Origin: Clostridia bacterium
Lineage (GTDB): Bacteria > Bacillota > Clostridia > Oscillospirales > QAKW01
Length of the DNA: 11,412 nucleotides
Direction of reading: 5' to 3'
Assembly: GCA_017442025.1 (NCBI GenBank)
Contig: JAFSBD010000002.1
Location: forward strand, 1 to 11,412
Shown: piece after piece, positions 1 through 5,244 of the stretch
How positions within the stretch are numbered: the stretch's first letter is position 1
Layout: each line of letters opens with the position of its first letter
Notes under the pieces: model-generated
What the model was told of the DNA's origin: nothing
What the model saw: only the letters and a program-made list of their open reading frames with translations
Databases searched by the model: none
Made by a program: the position numbers and the translations under genes

Positions 1-23
1 AAAGTCCTTTTCCTAATCATTAT

Positions 24-1052
24 TTATTTTTTACCGAGAGAAGCCAAAGGAACGGCCTTTTCAACGAGGGGGAGCATTCCTTTTTTCTCCGGGTTCTGAG
101 CAACGAGTTGATAAATTTCATGGCCTGGGGTCGGTGTCCCTGCGACCAAAACAGGCCCCTTGGGCGTGATGGCAATATCCCAGCCGACATAGCGGATGCC
201 CGGTACCTTTTGGGTGGCCTTGGAGGTCATCACCAGGCATTCTTTCCAATAGGGGAGGAAGTAGCCATCGAATTTGATCCCTGAATCGGGATGGATCTCA
301 AAGGATTCCCCGTCCTGATTGGCCGCAATGCCCATAAGGCAACCTTTTTTCAGGTCGATGGGAACGATCAGTCCGCCGGAATGGAAATTATCGATCACCG
401 ATCCGCCGCGCCCCAGCCGCATGGCGGCAAAGAGCAGGTGGGGTTTTCCGTTATCATCGGTCATGGTTACCAACCGAACAGTATTGACCGAACCTGCATA
501 AAGGGCATCCACCGCAACGTGCTGCTCCAGCACCTCTTCGATCAGGGTTTGTCCGCCGGTCTTGAGCCGATTATAGAGCGCCACCGCGCTATCCTCCTCG
601 GCAGGGTCCAGCTTTTCCACATCCCGGCCCCAAAGCCCTGCCTCGGGCTTGGCGATCATTTGGCCGTGCTTTTGGAAAAAGGCCTCAAAATCATCGAAGG
701 TGGCGTTGGTCAGATCTAAATATTCCCGCCCGCTCTCCTTAGCAAAGAGCTCCATAAATTCCGATTTATTTTCGAAATAATGGCGATCCTCGGGGGCATT
801 GAGCCCATCGATATAGGCTTGGTTTCTGCCGCGGGTGAGGATCTGCGCCCGCTGCTCTTCGGTCATATCATACATCCCGAAGATGGCATAATCATTATAG
901 CCCCCGCCATGGCGAAAGCCGCAGACCATCATATCAAAGAGGATGGCAAACTTATTTTTGCCGGTGGCGCGGATCACCTGATCCAGCCGATGGTCCACCT
1001 CTTTGGTATTGATCTTTAAAATGCTTTTAAAAATATAGTTCAGTTTGTTCAT
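24..1052 (-). CDS. Sugar-transfer-associated ATP-grasp family protein, possibly without full catalytic metal site
   Basis: A 342-residue protein that resembles the sugar-transfer-associated ATP-grasp family, cytoplasmic proteins often found near polysaccharide genes; the substrate is unknown. Visible blocks are FRHGGGYNDY near the N-terminus, IAKPEAGLWG (ATP-binding Lys region), IEEVLEQH, SVNTVRLVT, DNFHSGG and GWDIAIT near the C-terminus. Where relatives normally have an E-x-N metal-binding pair after the GPVL segment, this protein reads A304-G-T306, so catalytic activity is doubtful. I chose the ATG at 1052 rather than the GTG at 1064 because an AGAGGTG ribosome binding site (1068-1062) sits 9 bases before it. 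That ATG shares one base with the stop codon of the upstream regulator (TGATG), implying coupled translation. No terminator is visible in the 23 bases after the stop. The family call is by motif recall, fairly sure; the function is inferred. Confidence 0.82.
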   Translation of the reverse strand: MNKLNYIFKSILKINTKEVDHRLDQVIRATGKNKFAILFDMMVCGFRHGGGYNDYAIFGMYDMTEEQRAQILTRGRNQAYIDGLNAPEDRHYFENKSEFMELFAKESGREYLDLTNATFDDFEAFFQKHGQMIAKPEAGLWGRDVEKLDPAEEDSAVALYNRLKTGGQTLIEEVLEQHVAVDALYAGSVNTVRLVTMTDDNGKPHLLFAAMRLGRGGSVIDNFHSGGLIVPIDLKKGCLMGIAANQDGESFEIHPDSGIKFDGYFLPYWKECLVMTSKATQKVPGIRYVGWDIAITPKGPVLVAGTPTPGHEIYQLVAQNPEKKGMLPLVEKAVPLASLGKK

Positions 1053-1483
1053 CAAATCCCGCACCTCTTTCTCAGCTCGGCCAGTTCGAAAGCAGCCGCG
1101 ATCGTTTCACCGCCCCTGCGCAACCGATAAAGTTGGCTGGCGGTATTCTGCTCGATCTTATTCTCCCCTAAATCCAAGATGAGGATCCATTGGGCATGGG
1201 GAGAGTCCACCGGCGGCAGGAAGGCCGCATCCTCGGTCATCGCCTGCAGGAGAGCAGGAATGTCTGTCCCGAAGGTGAGAGTGATCTCGCGGGTGTTCTG
1301 AAAGAGGGTGCATAGGGTGCAAGCCCCCTGCCAGCCCAAGGAAGAGCGCCATTTTTCAATTTCAACTAAGGTCTTTTTGGATACGCCGAGCAGGGAAGAC
1401 ATTTTTTCCTGGCTATAGCCCAGCTCGTTGCGCACCAGCTTTTCCTTGCGGTCGCAAAGGGCGATAAAGGACTCTCGCGTCAT
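1052..1483 (-). CDS. XRE-type helix-turn-helix transcriptional regulator
   Basis: A 143-residue predicted DNA-binding protein. Residues about 16-44 form a Cro/C1-type helix-turn-helix: VRNELGYSQEKMSSLLGVSKK followed by TLVEIEK has the usual spacing of glycine, SQ, LLGVS and IEK. The remaining roughly 95 residues do not match a sensor domain I recognise; their hydrophobic stretch (about QWILILDLG) suggests a small folded C-terminal domain. The start is an ATG preceded by a strong AGAGGTGA ribosome binding site. The stop codon overlaps the ATG of the ATP-grasp gene, so the two are very likely co-translated and the regulator may control that gene. An inverted repeat over the -10 box of its promoter is a candidate autoregulatory operator. 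Family is clear; the target and ligand are not known. Confidence 0.85.
   Translation of the reverse strand: MTRESFIALCDRKEKLVRNELGYSQEKMSSLLGVSKKTLVEIEKWRSSLGWQGACTLCTLFQNTREITLTFGTDIPALLQAMTEDAAFLPPVDSPHAQWILILDLGENKIEQNTASQLYRLRRGGETIAAAFELAELRKRCGI
1062..1068 (-). promoter_or_regulatory. Ribosome binding site deciding the ATP-grasp start
   Basis: AGAGGTG lies inside the last codons of the upstream regulator gene, 9 bases before the ATG at 1052. The competing in-frame GTG at 1064 would overlap this site and has no ribosome binding site of its own, so the ATG is preferred. Confidence 0.7.
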
Positions 1484-1522
1484 TCAAATCACCTCTGTAT
1501 ATAAATATGAAGAAATCTCTAA

Positions 1523-1536
1523 GTGTAATTCTACAC
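1523..1536. repeat. Inverted repeat over the -10 box, candidate operator
   Basis: GTGTAGAATTACAC (minus-strand reading) has perfect 5-base arms, GTGTA and TACAC, around a 4-base centre and extends to six of seven matches per arm. It covers the -10 box of the regulator promoter, the place expected for an autorepressor operator. The short arms mean chance is not excluded. Confidence 0.45.
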
Positions 1537-1556
1537 CTTTTTCTTGATTTTGTCAA
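1528..1556 (-). promoter_or_regulatory. Sigma-A promoter of the regulator/ATP-grasp unit
   Basis: A perfect -35 box TTGACA (1556-1551) is separated by 17 bases from -10 box TAGAAT (1533-1528). The -35 and the spacer lie within the final codons of the upstream transporter gene, whose TAG stop forms the first three bases of the -10 box. The regulator ATG at 1483 is about 45 bases downstream of the -10 box. Confidence 0.8.
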
Positions 1557-2430
1557 GGGGCGGCAGTTGAGCGCAGATAACGGCAATCAGCATCAGGCCG
1601 CAACCCAGCCATTCCCAAGCTGAAAGCCGATCCCCCATCACCACCCCCGCCAAAACCGCAAAGGCCGATTCCAAACTCAAAAGCAGAGTAACAACGGTGG
1701 GGTTGGCACCCTTTTGGGCGATGATCTGCAGGGTATAGGCAACGCCGCTGGAAAGAACGCCGGTATAGAGCAGAGGGATGGTGCATTGGGGAAGAACGCT
1801 CCAATCGGGCTGCTCAAAGAAAAGCATGAGAATTCCCGAAATGACAGCGGTAACAAAAAACTGCATGCAGGAAAGGCGCACTCCATCCACCTTTTGGGTG
1901 AAATGGTCGATCACCAGGATATGGCCGGTAAAGCAGACGGCGCAACCGATGATCAGCAGGTCGCTGGGCTCAATATAAAAAGCCTGAGTGGGGTCAATAC
2001 ATAAAAAGTACAGCCCGGCGGTCGCGATCACCACCGCGATCCAAACGGTGAGCGGGGCGCGTTTTTTCAAAAAAAGGCCCGCAATCGGCACCAAAACAAT
2101 ATAAAGGGCGGTGATGAACCCTGCCTTGCCGGGGTCGGTATCCCCCAGGCCCGCCTGCTGGAGCGCGGACGCAATCGCCAGCATCGCTCCGCAGCAGATG
2201 CCGCCGATCAGCAGATCGCGGCGTTGCTCCTTTGGGGGCAGAAAGGGCTCCTTGCGCAGCTTGGCAAAAAGCCAGACCACCGCCAAAAGGGCAAGGGTGG
2301 CGATGCAGGACCGAACGGTATTGAAGGCGAAGGGGGGCATATAATCCGCCCCCACGCTTTGGGCAACAAAGGCGGTCCCCCAGATAAAGGCCGCCAGGAT
2401 AGGCAGTAGCGTTTTTCTTAAATGATCCAT
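1531..2430 (-). CDS. DMT superfamily transporter with two EamA domains
   Basis: A 299-residue inner-membrane permease of the drug/metabolite transporter superfamily. It shows the duplicated EamA layout: a first repeat beginning ILAAFIWGTAFVAQ and ending near residue 140 with IAVVIATAGLYFL, and a second from about ADLLIIGCAVCF-type helices to the terminal GCGLMLIAVICAQL, for about ten membrane helices. Between these, GKAGFITALYIVLVPI and the second-repeat LLSLESAFAVLAGVVMGDRLSAWEWLG are typical of the family; length is also typical. Substrate cannot be read from sequence; candidates are metabolite, amino-acid or drug efflux. A longer reading from an ATG at 2457 is rejected because TATAAT directly abuts that ATG, so the transcript would begin at or after it. 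The ATG at 2430 has GAGG 5 bases upstream. No terminator follows, so read-through into the regulator gene is likely. Confidence 0.93.
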   Translation of the reverse strand: MDHLRKTLLPILAAFIWGTAFVAQSVGADYMPPFAFNTVRSCIATLALLAVVWLFAKLRKEPFLPPKEQRRDLLIGGICCGAMLAIASALQQAGLGDTDPGKAGFITALYIVLVPIAGLFLKKRAPLTVWIAVVIATAGLYFLCIDPTQAFYIEPSDLLIIGCAVCFTGHILVIDHFTQKVDGVRLSCMQFFVTAVISGILMLFFEQPDWSVLPQCTIPLLYTGVLSSGVAYTLQIIAQKGANPTVVTLLLSLESAFAVLAGVVMGDRLSAWEWLGCGLMLIAVICAQLPPLDKIKKKV

Positions 2431-2457
2431 AAAAACCTCGCATAAAAGAATAAACAT

Positions 2458-2486
2458 ATTATAGTAAAAACTTCCCTGAAAATCAA
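2458..2486 (-). promoter_or_regulatory. Promoter of the EamA transporter
   Basis: -35 box TTGATT (2486-2481), 17-base spacer, perfect -10 box TATAAT (2463-2458). The predicted transcript start is near 2451, downstream of the ATG at 2457, which supports the ATG at 2430 as the start codon. Confidence 0.72.
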
Positions 2487-2526
2487 GGTGGGCAGAGGGC
2501 AGTTTTTACCTTTTTCGACATTTTCC

Positions 2527-2555
2527 TTGCCTAAAGCGCTAAAATGGTGTATAAT
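2527..2555 (+). promoter_or_regulatory. Promoter of the E2-like acyltransferase gene
   Basis: -35 box TTGCCT (2527-2532), 17-base spacer, perfect -10 box TATAAT (2550-2555). It is divergent from the transporter promoter, with about 40 bases between the two -35 boxes. The ATG at 2544 lies between its two boxes and so cannot be the translation start. Confidence 0.72.
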
Positions 2556-2588
2556 ATAAGAGCATTAAAAATTTTTGAGGTAATTTTT

Positions 2589-3455
2589 ATGAAAAGAAAA
2601 GACGGAATCCGGCTGAAGATCACCGATCCCATGTATACCGTAGCGGCGCACGTTATGGATAAGCGCGTGGACTCTATGAACATGATCACCATCGATATCC
2701 CTGTCGATCCGGTGGCGGATTATGTCCATCGCAAGCGGGATGAAGGAATGAAGATCTCCCGCCTGGCGGTGTTGCTTGCGGCCTATATTCGGGTTTTGGA
2801 TGAATTTCCCAAGCTCAACCATTTCGTTGTCAACAGCAATATCTACGCCCGCAACGAACTGGCGGTGGGGATGGTGGTGCTCCAGGGCGGTAACGTAACC
2901 GAAGGCGGCACCATGAGCAAGATCTATTTTCAGCCCACCGATAATGTTTTCAAGGTGCAGGAGCGGTTGACCGAGTATATCGAAGAAAACCGCAAGGAAA
3001 ACCCTGATAACGGGACCGAAAAGATCATCAGCATCCTCCTTTCCATTCCCGGCCTGCTGCGTTGCGGCGTGAAGGTCTTGCGGTGGATGGATAAGCATGG
3101 AATGCTCCCCAAGTCCATTATCGATATGAGTCCCTTCCATATCTCGCTGGTCATTACCGATCTGGCCAGCATCCGCACTAATGCCATCTACCATCATGTT
3201 TATGATTTCGGCACCACCTCCATCGCCATGGCGATGGGCGTCAATCGGGAAGTGCCCAAGCGCAAGGGCGGGGAGATTATCCATGAAAAGTGTATGCCCT
3301 TGGGGCTGGTTATGGATGAGCGTATTGCCAGCGGCAGTTATTTCGCCCTGGCCTTCCGCCGTTTCCAGGATTATATGAAGCATCCAGAGATTCTGGAAAA
3401 TGCCCCCGAGGTCATTGACGAGGAGATCAAAAAGATCTTTAAAATTGAAGATTAA
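2589..3455 (+). CDS. 2-oxoacid dehydrogenase E2 / CAT-fold acyltransferase-like protein
   Basis: A 288-residue protein resembling the catalytic domain of 2-oxoacid dehydrogenase E2 subunits, the chloramphenicol-acetyltransferase fold, without the lipoyl and peripheral-subunit-binding domains of true E2. Fold markers include KISRLAVLLAAYIRVLDEFPKLN near residues 55-80, ARNELAVGMVV, and the C-terminal DFGTTSIAMAMG followed by LGLVMDERIASG. In E2 enzymes the last segment carries the catalytic D-H-R-x-x-D-G. Here it reads D243-E-R-I-A-S-G249, so the catalytic His is Glu244 and the Asp is Ser248. It may therefore be inactive or use different chemistry; no E1, E3 or lipoylation genes are nearby. 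The start was set at ATG 2589, eight bases after GAGG and downstream of the promoter. It is a single-gene unit closed by a clear terminator. Confidence 0.8.
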   Translation: MKRKDGIRLKITDPMYTVAAHVMDKRVDSMNMITIDIPVDPVADYVHRKRDEGMKISRLAVLLAAYIRVLDEFPKLNHFVVNSNIYARNELAVGMVVLQGGNVTEGGTMSKIYFQPTDNVFKVQERLTEYIEENRKENPDNGTEKIISILLSIPGLLRCGVKVLRWMDKHGMLPKSIIDMSPFHISLVITDLASIRTNAIYHHVYDFGTTSIAMAMGVNREVPKRKGGEIIHEKCMPLGLVMDERIASGSYFALAFRRFQDYMKHPEILENAPEVIDEEIKKIFKIED

Positions 3456-3461
3456 GAATCA

Positions 3462-3494
3462 AAAAATCGCAGTTTTTTGAAAACTGCGATTTTT
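3462..3494 (+). terminator. Intrinsic terminator after the E2-like gene
   Basis: Perfect 15-base arms, AAAAATCGCAGTTTT (3462-3476) and its complement (3480-3494), enclose a TTG loop. The arms end in A and T runs, and it begins seven bases after the stop codon. Confidence 0.88.
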
Positions 3495-3518
3495 ATTTTG
3501 AAAAAAGCAGATAATTGA

Positions 3519-3547
3519 TTGACATTTTTGGCCGGCCTTGCTATGAT
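3519..3547 (+). promoter_or_regulatory. Strong sigma-A promoter of the PIG-L deacetylase
   Basis: Perfect -35 box TTGACA (3519-3524), 17-base spacer, -10 box TATGAT (3542-3547). The predicted transcript start is only a few bases before the AGGAGG ribosome binding site (3556-3561), so the leader is very short and leaves no room for a riboswitch. Confidence 0.85.
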
Positions 3548-3570
3548 GGCAAAAAAGGAGGCGAGAACCA

Positions 3571-4314
3571 ATGAGTAAAGCAATTTTCATCGGAGCGCAT
3601 AACGACGATTGCGAATTCGACGCAGGCGGAATGGCCTATTTTCTCCATAAGCAGGGCTGGGAGCTTTTATTTTTAGTTCCTTCGGGCCTTTGGCATAAAG
3701 CCGATGCCACCGCCGAGGAGATCGCGCGCTGGGAGGCGGAGGAGCAAGAAGCGGCCGCTATTCTGGGCGCCAAAAAGATCGTTTTGGGAGATCGGGCGGG
3801 TTCGCTTTATAAGAGCGGCCATGATTCCATTTTAGAGATCGAGAAGGTGATCTTGGATTTCAAGCCGGATGTGGCCTTTATCCATTGGCCGAGAGATGCC
3901 CACCAGGAGCATCGGATGATCGCCAAGGATTCCTATCAGGCATTGAGCCTTGCCTGCGTGCATAAGGCGGGTGTAAAGGAGATCTATGCCTTCGAGGCGG
4001 GGATCACCCAATCGGTGCAGTATATGCAGCCGGATTTTTCCATCAGCATCGATGAGGCGATGCCCACTCTGGAGAGAAGCCTGGGATGCTTTAACCAGCC
4101 CACCGCCCATGGCGACGGATTGATCGCCGAAAAGAAGCTGATCACCTCTTTTCGCGGCAAATATTATCGGGGCAGTTCGGAATATGCCGAAGCCTATAAG
4201 ATCATCAAGTTCCCTGCAGGGAATGCCGATTTTATGATCAAGCCTGCGGTGATGGAGCAGTTCCGCTGGTGCGGCGACTCCATGAAGCCCGCCTACAGCG
4301 AATATTATTGGTAA
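3571..4314 (+). CDS. PIG-L/LmbE family zinc-dependent deacetylase
   Basis: A 247-residue cytoplasmic protein of the PIG-L (LmbE-like) family, which removes N-acyl groups from N-acetylglucosamine-type substrates or related conjugates. The N-terminal metal motif is A-H10-N-D12-D13-C-E15, the family's H-x-D-D-x-E with Asn where Pro is usual, followed by the Gly pair at 19-20. The second metal segment is R-D109-A-H111-Q-E-H114. By analogy with MshB, H10, D13 and H114 would bind zinc, D12 would be the general base and H111 would assist. All expected residues are present, so the enzyme is probably active. Length is normal and no signal peptide is seen. AGGAGG lies 9 bases before the ATG. It is transcribed alone between two terminators, so context gives no substrate; a mycothiol or bacillithiol role is possible but unsupported here. 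Confidence 0.92.
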   Translation: MSKAIFIGAHNDDCEFDAGGMAYFLHKQGWELLFLVPSGLWHKADATAEEIARWEAEEQEAAAILGAKKIVLGDRAGSLYKSGHDSILEIEKVILDFKPDVAFIHWPRDAHQEHRMIAKDSYQALSLACVHKAGVKEIYAFEAGITQSVQYMQPDFSISIDEAMPTLERSLGCFNQPTAHGDGLIAEKKLITSFRGKYYRGSSEYAEAYKIIKFPAGNADFMIKPAVMEQFRWCGDSMKPAYSEYYW

Positions 4315-4346
4315 AAAAAGAGGAACCTCTCGGTTCCTCTTTTTTT
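4313..4346. terminator. Bidirectional terminator shared by convergent genes
   Basis: Perfect 15-base arms (4313-4327 and 4332-4346), with core AGAGGAACC / GGTTCCTCT, enclose a TCTC loop. A seven-base A run on one side and T run on the other make it work in both directions. The TAA stops of the deacetylase (plus) and the dehydrogenase (minus) both overlap the ends of the stem. Confidence 0.93.
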
Positions 4347-5115
4347 AAGATTGATGTTTTTGTTGCTTCATCCAGACCTTGATGACCAATTTGGTGGGGA
4401 GGAGCTTGACCCCCAGCACCTGCAGTTTATTCTGCCAGCTCGGCACGCAAACGTCCTTGCCCTTTTTGAGTGCCTTTAAGGCATCCTTGACTACCTCTTC
4501 GGCGGTAAAAACTTTATTATAATAGGTAACCGCATCTTCGCTGGTCTGATAGGCGTGGTTAAAAAACTCGGTCTTCACCCAGCCGGGGCAGAAGGCCAGC
4601 ACCTGAATGCCCCGATCCTTCAGCTCCGCCTTGAGGGCGCGGGAATAGCTGAGAACAAAGGCCTTGGTGGCGGCATAAACATTGAGGTAGGGCACCGGCT
4701 GGAAGGCCGAAAGGGAATCCACCTGCAAGATCCGCCCGCCATTGGGGATATAGGGGAGGGTGCGCTGGGTCATGGCGACCAGCGCCTTGCAGTTGAGGTC
4801 GATCATATCCATGCAGTCCTGCAGGGGGATCTGGTCGTACCGCCCGAATTTGCCGAATCCGCCCGCATTGATCAGCAAAGATACCTGCGGTTTCTCTGCC
4901 TCCAAAAGGGCGCTATAGGCCTCAAGGGCCTCTTCATCGGTGAGGTCCATGGCGATCACCCGCACCTTGCAGGGCAGAGCCTCTTTTAATTCCTCCAGCC
5001 GCTCCTTGCGGCGGGCGATGACCCAAAGCTCGTCGAAGCTTTCTCGGGCAGTGAGTTGATATGCAAATTCCCGGCCGATCCCGCTGGATGCGCCGGTAAC
5101 AACAGCGATTTTCAT
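4345..5115 (-). CDS. Short-chain dehydrogenase/reductase (SDR), NADP-type
   Basis: A 256-residue classical SDR oxidoreductase with a Rossmann fold. The cofactor motif T7-G-A-S-S-G-I-G14 is followed by the basic pair R35-R36 at the end of the second strand, which favours NADP(H). Further markers are D57-L-T-D, the N83-A-G-G motif, structural N108, and the catalytic set S134, Y147 and K151 (YAATK), then P177-G. All are intact, so it is probably active. It is most like the DltE-type general SDRs that act on small carbonyl or alcohol substrates; the substrate cannot be assigned. An ATG at 5124 directly abuts the AAGGAG ribosome binding site, whereas the ATG at 5115 lies 9 bases after it, the spacing seen for several neighbouring genes, so 5115 is used. 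It is a single-gene unit convergent with the deacetylase. Confidence 0.93.
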   Translation of the reverse strand: MKIAVVTGASSGIGREFAYQLTARESFDELWVIARRKERLEELKEALPCKVRVIAMDLTDEEALEAYSALLEAEKPQVSLLINAGGFGKFGRYDQIPLQDCMDMIDLNCKALVAMTQRTLPYIPNGGRILQVDSLSAFQPVPYLNVYAATKAFVLSYSRALKAELKDRGIQVLAFCPGWVKTEFFNHAYQTSEDAVTYYNKVFTAEEVVKDALKALKKGKDVCVPSWQNKLQVLGVKLLPTKLVIKVWMKQQKHQS

Positions 5116-5124
5116 AATTTTCAT

Positions 5125-5130
5125 CTCCTT
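5125..5130 (-). promoter_or_regulatory. Ribosome binding site deciding the SDR start
   Basis: AAGGAG ends immediately before the ATG at 5124, which is too close for initiation, and 9 bases before the in-frame ATG at 5115, which is therefore the likely start. Confidence 0.75.
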
Positions 5131-5135
5131 TTTTT

Positions 5136-5163
5136 ATTATACCATAAAAAAATGATAGCACAA
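5136..5163 (-). promoter_or_regulatory. Extended -10 promoter of the SDR gene
   Basis: Perfect TATAAT (5141-5136) preceded by an extended -10 TGG (5144-5142). The -35 is weak: TTGTGC (5163-5158) with a 16-base spacer. It is back to back with the DUF1846 promoter. Confidence 0.7.
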
Positions 5164-5187
5164 GGCGCAAATTTTTAAAAAATGCAC

Positions 5188-5216
5188 TTGAAAGATGGGG
5201 GGATTTTAGGTATAAT
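5188..5216 (+). promoter_or_regulatory. Strong sigma-A promoter of DUF1846 (and perhaps tex)
   Basis: -35 box TTGAAA (5188-5193), 17-base spacer, perfect -10 box TATAAT (5211-5216). The in-frame ATG at 5182 precedes it and would not be transcribed, which favours the ATG at 5245. Confidence 0.82.
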
Positions 5217-5244
5217 ATTAAATTGTTTGAAGGAGGGTTGCATC

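Noticed and set aside
2565..3383. A 272-codon open frame antisense to the E2-like gene
   Set aside because: The sense gene has promoter, ribosome binding site, terminator and family motifs; the antisense translation is a His/Gly-rich shadow.
3530..3537. GGCCGGCC palindrome in the spacer of the deacetylase promoter, as an operator
   Set aside because: It is only 8 bases with no flanking symmetry, and such GC palindromes arise by chance; no regulator nearby points to it.
3462..3547. A riboswitch or structured leader before the deacetylase
   Set aside because: The hairpin there is the terminator of the upstream gene and the promoter lies after it, leaving only about 15 bases of leader.
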